Shown piece by piece: positions 49,151 through 60,015 of a stretch of DNA of 64,000 nucleotides (position 1 is its first letter; every line of letters begins with the position of its first letter). The stretch lies in contig OZ316896.1 of NCBI GenBank assembly GCA_973895155.1, forward strand, positions 21,824,001-21,888,000, given 5' to 3'. A model generated the notes under the pieces. It had not been told where the DNA came from, searched no databases, and was given only the letters and a program-made list of their open reading frames with translations. The stretch comes from Marsupella aquatica. Taxonomy: Eukaryota; Marchantiophyta. The translations under genes were made by a program, and so were the position numbers.

Positions 49151-49952
49151 ACCAAGGGTTTCACTATGGTCCATTGGTGTTGCAAAATCACTCCCAAGAT
49201 CAGTCCAAGCAATTTGGCAAATGCACAGGTCCATCCTCACTTAGATTTCTCTATCCCTAGTCTGTAACCTTAGTAACCAATTGTGTGCCACCCCCTTATA
49301 ACAATCTCCACATACTAAAATTCACCAAGACATTTCCACTGTCCCTGATGTAGGATAACAGAACAATCATGTGGATTGTCCTAGTCAACTCGGCTATTGG
49401 AAGGATGACACTATTGTTAATAGGAGAAAAGCAAAGTGGCTCCCTTCAACGGGATCTGCAACAACTCCATCTCCAAGAACATGGACTCCCACCCAAGGAA
49501 AAACCAGATCACCCCACCGCCAGTCAAGAACTCCATTCCAAGGGGAAGCACATGCTTTTGCTCCATAGCAACATGGTATCTTGAATCCTGGGCTATGGCC
49601 GCCACCATGTCACAAATGTTGTTCTCTAGGATCCAAAGACACCCCACATTCAAACACAAGTAGGTTGGCCAAGGAGGCAGGGGTGAGCTAGGTATTCCCA
49701 AGACAAAGGGCAAAGACGTGGTAAAGAGGAAGGAGCCATACAAAAAGGCCCCAACAAAGGACTAGCAGATAGCCAGACACAAAAACCAGTACTTGCACAA
49801 GATAAGAGGGAAGCCCAAACTGAGTCTGAAGATGTGTTAGTGAACATGCTGGAAAGGAAAGGGTGTGACGATGCATACAATCAAAAATCATCTGCTGAAC
49901 AGGATCTGGGCTGTCAAAGACCATCTCCATGAAGTGATTGGGCCTGACACTT
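49151..49952. other. Intergenic sequence, no supported gene
   Basis: Overlapping frames of 70-110 codons occur on both strands at 49.37-49.96 kb, with no recognised domain. It may be more decayed transposon sequence. Confidence 0.35.
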
Positions 49953-50230
49953 GGGGGTTTCACAATATGGAGGCCTCCCCATCACTTGTGACATTTTTTA
50001 GGCCTCGTATCCCCTAAAATGTAAGAAATTGTTTTAATTTTTTAACCCCTATAAAGTTAGAATAATCCAAAATTTGATTATAAAGACCCTAATGTTCTTA
50101 TAAGTCTCAAATTGGATTTAACAGACCTTATTGTTCTTCTGAGAAAATACTTAATTCTTCCATTGGAACCAATAAAATAACCTATACTTTGTCACACCTG
50201 ATGTGCCATATTTATGGATATGAAACCCCC
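49953..50230 (-). mobile_element. Small TIR element, family A copy 2
   Basis: 278 bp in the opposite orientation to copies 1 and 3. It shows the clearest ends: GGGGGTTTCA at 49953-49962 and TGAAACCCCC at 50221-50230, perfect 10-bp terminal inverted repeats. Internal landmarks match the family in reverse (GGAGGCCTCCCCATCAC, AATGTAAGAA, AATGTTCTTATAAG, TGATGTGCCAT). Flanks GGCCTGACA and GGCCTAGCA could be a decayed 9-bp target duplication. Confidence 0.8.
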
Positions 50231-53200
50231 GAGGCCTAGCAAACGCAAACCTGAAATGGGAGGACCGCATGCTCAACCCCCATGACGTGGTCAAGATCAC
50301 TTTGTCCACATAAGGATTCTGAGGGACCCACTCCAGTCCATGAAGGATACTGAAACTTCTTGCACAAGTGATCTCTCAATTTCATGTAAAACCAAAATGG
50401 ACGGGGCACTTAATATATGAGCAGGTTGCAATTAAACTCTTAGAAGTGACAGTCAACTTTGTAGTCTAGGACTTAAAAAGGCCCCTAAAAACACTATAAT
50501 TTGTGATTGATCATGACCTGTTCCAAAAAGCGAAGCCATGGCTATAATTTCTCTCAAAACAAATCATATTTGATATTATAAAGGATTTTTGTGAGTAGGG
50601 TTGGGCATGGGAGTCTGGGAACCTTTGGTGTGATAGGCACTGATATTTGGGTAGGGTGAACAATACAACTAAAGTATGTGTGTGAGTAGGGTCAGGCATG
50701 GGACTCAGCCAGCCCTTAGTGTGCATGAGCATAGGTATTGGGGCTAGTAGGTCGGAGTAAAGTTGGGTCTCATCGACGTTACAACACTCAATATATATTG
50801 TAAAATACTCAATGATAGAGCGGAAGTTCTTCATATTATTTAAATCTTATCTTCCTTAAGGAGGTAGTTTTTGAGGCATGAATTTTTTTTTATAATATTG
50901 ATTGCATAAATATTTCAGATTGTCGTTACTTCTGACCTTCTTTCTGGCCAAAAGAGTCAATTTCCCTTCACCCTGCTCCCCTTTATCAGGCAAGGACTTG
51001 GCATGAGAGGTGGTTGAATGACTCTTGCATAAGAGGGGTTGTACATTTCCGTGCACTAAAAATCAATTTTGCAACCAAAAGTAATGGAAAACAGTACACG
51101 GAAGAGAGTGCCCGCTATTCATTCACTCCCTTTCTTGGAAAATTCATCTTTCTCGTGCTTGGTGGACTAATAGAAATACATAACTAGATAGGTATTTTCT
51201 CACTAAAGCTGCTGAGATTAATTGTCCTATCTAATGACACCTTAGTGCCATCCAGGTTTGCCTGAAGTTTACAGAGTGCTTTTGAAACCTGACAAGATTT
51301 CTCTGGTTAAAATTTTAAAAATATTTGAAGTATCCTGGTGTAAACATTGATTTTTCCAATTTGGAACACATTTCTAAAATTCAAAAAGTAATTCAAGATA
51401 AGAATATTTGCTTGCATTATTTATTGAATTTGAAGCGCCCAGGATCACAAGGCTGGTCTTTGAAACCTCCATGGACCACGTTTCCCAATTGTGATAACTT
51501 GATATTCATAATTGAATATTTTTTAGTTTTAGGGATATGCTAGAGCAGTAGGTAAAGCTACACTTTCCATCAAACTGACAAAAGTGGTTTTGGACATTTT
51601 GGTTGAAATTTTCATTGAAAAATGCAAAAGCGTTAGTTCCATCAAATCAATTCTCATTGTACTCATATGAAATATATAGGCTTGTGTTTTTCTAAGTCTC
51701 CCCTTTCTCTAGTTGTTTTGCAGGTGCAAAACTAAAATCTATTCTAGTTTCCATAATCATCAAATTACGGGCGCTAAACTCTCATGGACCACCAAACTCT
51801 CATGGACCACCAAAATGTGATCCATTTTATCCATAGTGGTTTCATTTCCATTATTTATTGGAATAAAATAATTAATATTTTGCACACATCCCTGTGTGAG
51901 GGAGCTTTAGGTCAATGGCTACTCCTGAGGTAAGGGATGACAAGTTGACATCCTACCCAGTTTGGTACATAAAAGGGGTCCACACGGTGTCAAAAACAAA
52001 CTAGATTAAGGAGAGTAGTACAGATAGAAAGGTAACCTACAGGGGGACAAAATCCAATTGAAATGAATAGCAGTATGTATAAAGGTACTGCCACTTTAGA
52101 CTAAGTCACGTGTCAACCCATAAAATCTTTCATGTAAAAATTATTTACTGACTTAGAAAGGCTAACAATGGATAGATTTACAGGTGAGCGGTCACTGGCC
52201 CCAAAGCAAAGAGGGGTGTATTTAGGTTATTAATATAAGTCAATAATGTTCTCGAGAAAGAAAACAAATATTCTATTCTATCCTCCCCAAATCTAGGGGA
52301 TATTAACGGTTTAAATCACCACTGTTCATATAAACTAAAAGTGTTCTATATTTCTCATAGTTTTCTTTTCTAGTGTAAAACTTTATTTAACAATTAAAAA
52401 AAATACTTAAAATATTGAAACCTGGTGTACTTGTCATGGACAATGGCACTTTAAGTGGCAGTTTGTCTATATTGATAAAAACATATTTACATTTAATTAT
52501 TGTGGTGAGTTGGCTCAGGTCATTAAATGGTGCCCAATATTGTGCATTACATTGCTCACAAAAGTGAAGATATGAGGGTGTACGTAATTACATGCATGAA
52601 AACTATTCACAATGCATAGATTCACATAAGCATAGAGTTTGCTCAACCTTACTCATGTCATGAAGCATAATCCAGCGGTAACAATCTTCATTGCGATAAG
52701 GTTTTAAGCTCAAGCTTCTAAAGGAGACCAGCTTTTGCACAAACCCCATTGACAGGCTCGACCACATCAACAGCTGTGTAACAAAGACCTTTGGTACACT
52801 ACAAACTTGACATTGAGAAAAATTGGAAGTCAATCTCTTATCACCTACAAGGAGACAGTCAGGTGAGAAGCATGGAAGAGTGGGCCCGAGAGGCTACACT
52901 AAATGAGTTTCCTAGGAACAGAATATGTTTGCTTTTAGTTGCCATAATTTTGACTGATAAAAATACTAAAGAAATGATATTTTGTGCCTGCCGGCAAAGT
53001 GGTGGGATGCCCTAGCCCCTAGATGTTGCAAGTAGGCCCTGGGCTAGAGAAATGTATCACAATATGGACATAGTCTAAATCCACCCATGCATGCGTGGGG
53101 CTTGTCAAAAACTTATCCTACATCATTATTGGGTTTCTTGTCTTTGGGATCCTGTCTCCTTGTTTGGCACTCAGATTTGTCTTTAGCAGTGTGATAAAAG

Positions 53201-53480
53201 TAACAACTTTGGGTAGGCTGGGCGCAATGATTTGTTTTTCCTTGTTGCTCTTGGACGGTAAACATGCAGACAACTTGACATCAAGAGGAGTTTGTAAGAG
53301 AATTATTTTGTAGGCTAGATGACTACCTAGAGGATGATGTACTTCTATATGTTTGTCACACTAAAAGTTTGATCCTTTAGCGGATTCTACCCTACGCCTA
53401 ACATAAGTTTTGGGCAAGGAGGGGTGTGTTATCCATATTTATTTACAAAAACAATCACTAAGCGTTCATATCTAGATGTG
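50231..53480. other. Intergenic sequence, no supported gene
   Basis: AT-rich. A tandem pair (GTGAGTAGGGT-GGCATGGGA) lies at about 50.59-50.75 kb and is related to 30.89 kb. CAAACTCTCATGGACCACCAAA is partly duplicated at 51.78-51.81 kb. Nothing else is recognised. Confidence 0.4.
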
Positions 53481-54970
53481 TATACTTAACTTTGTGTTCC
53501 GCCAGAATATACCCATAGTCAATAGCTCGTGATCAACCCCGACTCAAGGACGTCTAAGCCTCTGTAGAATACTCCTCTGATTTGGCTCCAAAGATGTGGG
53601 CATAAACCCAGGCTAGCAACCACTACTCACAACTTGCACCCTGTGAACCATTCAGATAGTGCTCAAACATATTGTCAAACACATCTTGTTTGATAAAATA
53701 ATACCTAACGTCAATGTGTTTCACTCTATTGTCAATCACCTGGTTCACAACAAGGTAAAGTGCACTTTGAGTATTGCAATGGAGTTTCACACCCCAGTGA
53801 CAATCTCAGGGGTTTCACTTCAACAAAAATAACACATCATGTGCAACAAATGATAGGGTCATTCTATTGGTTCAAAGGGAAGACTTAATAATTTTCTTAG
53901 AAGAACAACAGGGTCTTTTAAATCCAATTTTGAGACTTATAAGAACATTAGGGTCATCCTAATAAGTTTTTTGGAATATTCCAAGAATATTTTAATTTTA
54001 TAGGGGTTGAACAAAATAATTTATTTCTTACATTTTGGGGGGTACGAGGCCTACAAATGTTGGAGGTGATGGGAAGGCCTCCATATATATAGTGAGACCC
54101 CCTAGGTGACAATCTCATCTCAATGATAAGTCTATCCATTCAATAAAATTGCTTCCTTTGTTGCTTCCCCATTGCTTCCATTGCTGCACACATGCTTTGC
54201 TTATGTATATAGTAGATTGAGCAATACAAATTTTCAAAGTAGTCCTCCAACTTATCTATCCATCGACAAGTGTGAACACATACCCTATTGTTGATCTCCT
54301 CCGGTCCAAATCTTGTCCACAGCTAGTATCTACAAATTAGCCAATCAATGGTCTAGCATTCTTTGCATTTGCATCAAACAAAAGATCATGATCCACATTA
54401 CCCTTCAAGCTTCTCATAGTCCACTTCAATGCTTTCTAGTGTAGTTTCCATGGATTTGACATGTACTTGCTCACCTTGCCCATAGCCATGGCAAGATCAA
54501 ACTTAGTGCAAGTCATCAAATAGAAGAGGTCACTCATTCCACTCCTTACGGTACTTTTGCTGCAATGCCATAAACAAGGATTTGCAATCAGCATGGTCCG
54601 CCATTGCTTGATGTCATTTGGTGTAGGTAAAGCATCACGGTGCTCACAATCTGCTCTTGCATGTCCTGCCAATCATCACTATTAATGTCGCTTGGTTGAT
54701 ACTTAGTAGCTTACCAAGATCAATTTCATTGTATACCCCTTTCACTTATCGCTCCTACAACAAGTAATCTGTATGACCATTGTATTTCAAAACCTCAAAC
54801 TTGAGACCGCCAAGCTTGGTTGTCCCCATCCTTCTTCTTGCCACTTACCGCAATACCAATAACCACAATTCTGCTAGCTCTTCCCTCGACCGCTCCAGTG
54901 ACTCAATTGCTTTAGGGTCAAAGTCTTTGCCGACTATGGAACTCTCCAAAAAACTCATATGAGAAATCAA
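53481..54970 (-). pseudogene. Internally deleted Ty1/Copia relic (gag-like and RNase H parts)
   Basis: Read on the minus strand from 54.96 kb: a gag-like stretch LKFEVLKYNGHTDYLL with stops. Almost at once, with no protease, integrase or reverse-transcriptase core between, comes the RNase H region: SGMSDLFYLMTCTKFDLAMA, MGKVSKYMSNPWKLH, LDRRRSTIGYVFT-type and EATKEAI. After the nested TIR element it continues as LHCNTQSALYLVVNQVIDNR and VKHIDVRYYFIK, ending near 53.62 kb. Internal deletion and stops make it non-functional. A primer-binding site at 55.77-55.78 kb probably belongs to the same element. Confidence 0.8.
53809..54105 (+). mobile_element. Small TIR element, family A copy 3, nested in Copia RNase H
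   Basis: About 297 bp with ends GGGGTTTCAC... and ...GTGAGACCCCC. It is flanked on both sides by an exact GTGACAATCTCA (53797-53808 and 54106-54117). The duplication and interruption of the Copia RNase H frame show a true insertion event. It is the best-preserved insertion site of the three copies. Confidence 0.88.
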
Positions 54971-55770
54971 GAAAAAAATCATATTTTCCTAAACTTTTCC
55001 AAAAACTCAAAACTAATCACCACCATGTAGCCCACAAGGTTAGCTTCCAACGCTGAAAACCAAAATCAAATTGAAACAAAATCCAACAAAATAAACTTAC
55101 TAACTTTTCCGTAGAGGTGGGTAAAACCTTGACAACTACCCTATTTTGACCATCTTAAGGAACAACTGAAAAGCAAAGTAGGACGGTCCAACATTGGAAA
55201 TGCAATTTGGTTGGTGCAGTGCCTTGCTAACTCCATTGAACACAAAACTTAACACCATTGAATAGATAAAAAAAGTTAAGCATTCCATGATTCTTTCTTT
55301 GAGCCAAACATGACAATAAGAAATAAGGGTCAGGGATAAATAGGTGCCATAGCTTGTCTAAAAAGCTTGAACATTTTTGTTGCACATCCTGTCACACTCG
55401 GTAAACAATCAATAACAAACCAGCTATCAAAACAATCAACTTACCTTGAACTACAAGCAAAGCTACAACATGCAACGCCTTGTGCACTGCAAAGTTCACA
55501 CAGTCAAGAAAACAAATTATGGTTCCTCTTTTGAAATCCATTGAACACAAAACTTAACAAAAAATTCCAAAACAACACAAATTTAATTCCTCCACACCAC
55601 GGATAGCGATAAGTGATTTCTACGCACCTATATATAGAAAGCCCTTGCACCAATCTTTATTTGCTCAGCCCATAACCTCCAAGTTCCATGTGATAAAACT
55701 CTAGAAAAACCACCAACCGTAAATGCTAGGAAAAACCATCAACAAAAACCTATTGTCACCTTCCAAGCAT
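54971..55770. other. Probable untranslated part of the minus-strand Copia relic
   Basis: No coding motif seen. TCCATTGAACACAAAACTTAACA occurs near 55.24 and near 55.54 kb. By position it lies between the primer-binding site and the gag-like part. Confidence 0.35.
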
Positions 55771-56060
55771 GCTCTAATGCCAATTGTTGAACAAATACAT
55801 CATTCACAACAACAAGCCCATGATCATCCAATACATAATCAGTCAACATACTTTAGAGAGATATGTGGTTCACCTCAACTAAGGCTACATCCACAATTGC
55901 ACACGAGAGCTTATTGCACTCTAGGCCTGTTGGCCATACCAAGTCTATGCAATACAAGATCTCCCCATCTCTCAACCAACCCCATAACCCCGTCCATAAC
56001 AATGAGCCCGAGTTGCTGCTATCCAAGCAAACGCCACCCGAGATATAGCATGCAACCTAT
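55771..56060 (-). repeat. Copia LTR-like copy 3 with primer-binding site
   Basis: On the minus strand an LTR-like sequence ends ...TTGTTCAACA, followed at 55783-55771 by TTGGCATTAGAGC. This is close to the initiator-Met tRNA primer-binding site TTGGTATCAGAGC that I recall for plant LTR elements. The LTR body (GTTGAGGTGAACCACATATCTCT...) is shared with 37.1 kb and 47.8 kb. The outer LTR boundary is unclear. Confidence 0.6.
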
Positions 56061-58174
56061 AATAAAATCCAATGGATGCTGTGGTTTTGCCTGGGAATTG
56101 TTGAGACCATTCCTCGGCTATTCCCTACGTGCTTGCATGCTAACTATTGTTGGAAGTTACCAACTGCTGGCTGAATGGTGAATGCATAGGACCTGGTGTG
56201 AAGTGGTTGCTCAACTACACACTTGTCAAAGATCAAGTTTCAGAAATACCCTCAGGTTTTATCTGATATATATCAAGTAATGTGGAATATATGGCGAGCA
56301 CGGAAATGGCAGACCTTTGCACCAAGTAACCAACATGACTTTTCTCCAACATTCTTCTCTTGCTGAAGCCCTACATCACTTTTCTGCTGTTGGTGCAACT
56401 TCTCTCCCTAGGACTAGGTGTACAAGATTACTTACGGCTAAGAAGTGCTAGCAACAAAAAGAGCTCACCTGACGAGACTCGGTCCCTAAATTCTCTAGCT
56501 CTCCCTGAATTTGTGTCTAATTTTGGTGTACATTTCCGTTCACTGGCAGAATTGGGGGAATTCTTAATATTATGCCCCTGATCCAAGCTCCTTGCACTAA
56601 GAATGCTTTCTCCCTTGTACTTGGCACTAGTTTACGTGGCCCTTGCAGGTTGGATAGGGTTTCTGTCACCTGATAATTTTCTGGCTTCTCTAGCTTTTGC
56701 TTGCTGTAGCTAGACTTGCTTTCATTTGTAGATGAGGCTTTGAGGTCTACCGGCACTTAATTTGAGACCACTTGTGAAGTGCTGTGGGGTGCTTGGGCTG
56801 CGGTCTTTTTGTAGGCCTGGGCTTTTGCTAGCTGTTCCTTTGTTTGCTTCCCTTGCCTCTTTTCATCCTTTGGATGCTGTTATGCTTATACTGGCCTGGG
56901 AGTTTTTGAATATGTGGGTTTCATGTGGAATAACATTCAGACTGAAAAAAATTGTTCCAGAGGGACTTGCCCTTATTCTTGTTGATGGTCTGGTGACTCA
57001 TTTGCTCGCGCCTCTTTTGGCCCCCTCTGAGCATGCACACTTGGATTCAGTGCTGCTTGTTTCCCCGGCCCTCAATCAGGATTTACGAGGAATTAATATA
57101 AATATGAAAATTTCTCAAGGGTAACTAGGTGCCCATAAATAAAAATGATTACTTGCAAAAGTATGGAAGGAGACTTTACAACACGTACTTGAATAAGCTT
57201 AACTGAATCTTCCAAAACAAGCTCTGTTGACCCCCATGACCCCCCAAAATAAGCATTGATCTGCATTGTCCAATGTTTTGGGATTGTCAAGAATAGAAAC
57301 TGGATTTATAATAGACGAGCCAGTGCCTGTGCGTTGCACGGCTCAAGGAGGGTTGGCCCATAGGGAGCTGGGCCGGGGCATATATGAGGCAGCATGGGGT
57401 GGGGTGTGGGGAAGCACGTATGCGCCAGGAGTGCTCATTTCCTCCATCAATGGTCAGGGAAAGCAACCAAATGAATCCAACGGCTGTGGATCTTTCCCGC
57501 CCAGCCGGCCAGGATCTTTTTCGTATTGGGACAAAGGACAAAAAAACACGGGATCACTTATTATAGTTGTAGATTTCTCAATTGATCGGATGGTTCTTGT
57601 TGGATTCACAACTAAGAGTTTTTTGATAAATAGCACTGGTGACAAGTTGACAAATTAGCTGTTGAAACCCTGGCAGTGGTACACATCCACGCCTCATAGA
57701 AGATTGGTAAATTAGACAGGTTTAGGGGATAGGATAGCAGGAAACAGTTCCCAAGAATACTCTTTCTTCTCCAACCTCCATGGTTTTGCATTAATATGAT
57801 AGGTGAGTAGAACGGTAGAGTACTACAATCTCTCCCAATGGTCCCCAAAATAATTAGTTAATGCTTGAAGACGTACTTACCCACTTTGGCAAAAGAAGGT
57901 GTCAGTTGGACAAAATATGACAGGCAATGGATGCACTCAAAAAAATGTGGGAGTATGACACTCTTCAGAATGACATCTACAATCACACTGGGTAATCAAA
58001 GTCTCTTATTGAGTAGGGAGGGTTGGGGCCTATTTTAATTTTTAATTTTTAGGGGAAATACGTGAAACCCCATAGAAAGGGAACAGTCAGTCAAAACATT
58101 TGAACATTAGACCTATGATTCTCACCTCAATTGAGCTACCACATAGCCATGCTTCTCTCGGGAGGAGGGTTGGG
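56061..58174. other. Intergenic sequence, no supported gene
   Basis: Open frames of 70-130 codons occur (for example 56.76-57.12 and 57.27-57.66 kb), but they lack domains and overlap frames on the other strand. A GTGCGTTGCAC hairpin motif lies at 57329-57339. Confidence 0.35.
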
Positions 58175-58545
58175 GCTTTAAGGGGGTTTCACAAGAACTC
58201 AATGGTTGCAGTTGCCCCCCCTATGCGTCAGATGCAATTCTAGCCATTTAGACGTGGCTGGCCAAACTCCTATTTACACCAACTTAGGGGCACTATGAAG
58301 CCAAACCATTACCAATCTTAGTCATCTGCCAGTGAGCCCCTTGTGTGTCCATTTTTTGGTCAAAAACTTAGATCTCTTGAGGTGGTCTAAAAGAATGGAC
58401 CAAACTGCTTTTTCTATTCAGTGTCTTTGCCTGTATTATTATTTCAAGATCTGAAAACACATTTTGGCTCAGGCATTTAAACATAGTGTAAGAAACTTTG
58501 CCTCTACTGAACTGTCTCCACTGTCATGTAAAGCCCCCCTTAGCC
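58175..58545 (+). repeat. Dispersed repeat family B, copy 3
   Basis: Same landmark order as at 39.5-40.1 kb: TTTCACAAGAACT, GATGCAATTCTAGCCA, ACTTAGGGGCAC, CCATTACCAATCTTAGTC, TTGAGGTGGTCTAAAAGAATGGACCAA, ACACATTTTGGCTC and CATGTAAAGCCCCCCTTAG. This one lies about 18 kb from the other two. Confidence 0.75.
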
Positions 58546-58869
58546 AAAGGAGACCACCAGCAATTTTGTTGGTATTGAAAATGATCTTCATCACTTTTGG
58601 CAAATTAATGGGGAATTTCTGTCTTCCATTAGACAATTTCCCACCTGGCGAACCCCACCCCATTATAGACAGAATATTATGGCAATATAGAAATCTAGGG
58701 CCATCTGACAGTCAGAAATTAATGTAGGAAAATATGATAATGAATATTCAGAGCATCTTCTCTTTCACACAAGGTGACATTAGTCATCCTAGCAAAAGAG
58801 AGAGGGAAAACACCAGAGACCAATTGAGGCACTGGCTGATCAAGTCACAAAGGCACAATGACAACAATG

Positions 58870-59010
58870 TGAGATAATGCTGGATGAGATAACTCCCACT
58901 ACTGCCCACATTGATGGTAGTGCTGGGTGACATGACTCCCACCAGTGCCCAAAGTGATGTTAGTGCTAGGTGAGATAATTCCCACCAGTGTCCAAAGTGA
59001 CTAGTCTCTT
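58870..59010. repeat. Tandem repeat, about 47-bp unit, three copies
   Basis: A unit of the form TG-TAGTGCTGGGTGAGATAACTCCCACCAGTGCCCA is repeated three times with substitutions, ending ...CCAGTGTCCAAAGTGAC. The rest of 58.55-59.70 kb shows no gene. Confidence 0.75.
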
Positions 59011-59699
59011 TTGACACAAGTGACGGGCCCAGGTTCCTCCCCTGACAGTGTACCCCGAGCTATGTCAACGCAAGATTCGACGGCCGAGATATCCTAGAAT
59101 CGATCTCAGTCGTTGTACAAGGATGGTGGGCAGCTAGGGCCACTCCCTCCCTCTCCCAAATCTGGAGCTTAGGGAGTGGCATGCCAGGCTAAAAGGCCCA
59201 GGAGACACATTTCCCAATAGTGGAGGCCTCTGGGGAAATATTTTTGGCTCCCAACTGGTCTGTTTGGCTGACCAGTGGGAGTGCTCTGACACTGGCAACA
59301 AAGCAAGTCAACTCCATCTAGCAAGCGTTTTGCCACTGGTTTCTAGTGTTGGGTGGATACTGACAGTGACACATTGAGATTGGCTCAAATACCAAGAGAA
59401 CGGATTTTTTCTTCACTTTTTAATGTAAATTTTGCATATATTTGTCACACCTTACAAGGCTGGTGAGATTACCCCGAAAACAAAAAGCATCTGAGATCAA
59501 GACTGAGTTTGAGAGAATACATAAAATACACAAAGTTATGAATACCCTTGCCAAATGTCATCAAGCACTATGGTAGATTAGCTTACGACCAGCCATGCAA
59601 AATGTAGGGTGCTTTGCCAAACTGTGGACGAGATGTCAAATTACGTGAAGTTGTTGTCATTCTGTACAACTCAGCATAGCAACACAGGCACTGGTGTGG

Positions 59700-60015
59700 C
59701 CTTGAGGAATTGTTTCCTGAGCAATTTCGCAATGCATATTGTGTCGATTCACGACTTCAACAAAAACTGAGAAACCACTGTTCTTTGGAAGTCAGCAGAT
59801 TCTACCCCTGACTCAGGGTTGAGGACGTGCTTGTACAATGTGAATATCCGAATGCTGAAGCCTTGAGGAATTGTTTCCTGAACAAATTGGCAATGCATTG
59901 TGTGTCGCACCATGACTTCTACAAAACTGGGTACTTCCTGTTTTCTGGAAGTCATCAGATTCCACCACCCACTTAAGGCTGAGGGCGTGCTTGTACAATG
60001 TAAATATCCGAATCT
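59700..60015 (-). repeat. Tandem duplication of the dikinase gene's last codons and 3' flank
   Basis: Two units with a period of 161 bp start CCTTGAGGAATTGTTTCCTGA at 59700 and 59861. Each ends in sequence encoding the protein's C-terminus. In the unit next to the gene this reads [12 protein letters not shown] and TAA (59973). In the outer unit (near 59820-59857) it reads [12 protein letters not shown] and TGA. The outer copy has no attached gene body. Confidence 0.85.

Noticed and set aside
49369-49963. Dense overlapping frames on both strands
   Set aside because: No domain could be named; the hydrophobic minus-strand stretch alone is not evidence for a gene.
57266-57658. 130-codon plus frame
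   Set aside because: No recognised domain, and it overlaps several minus-strand frames of similar quality.
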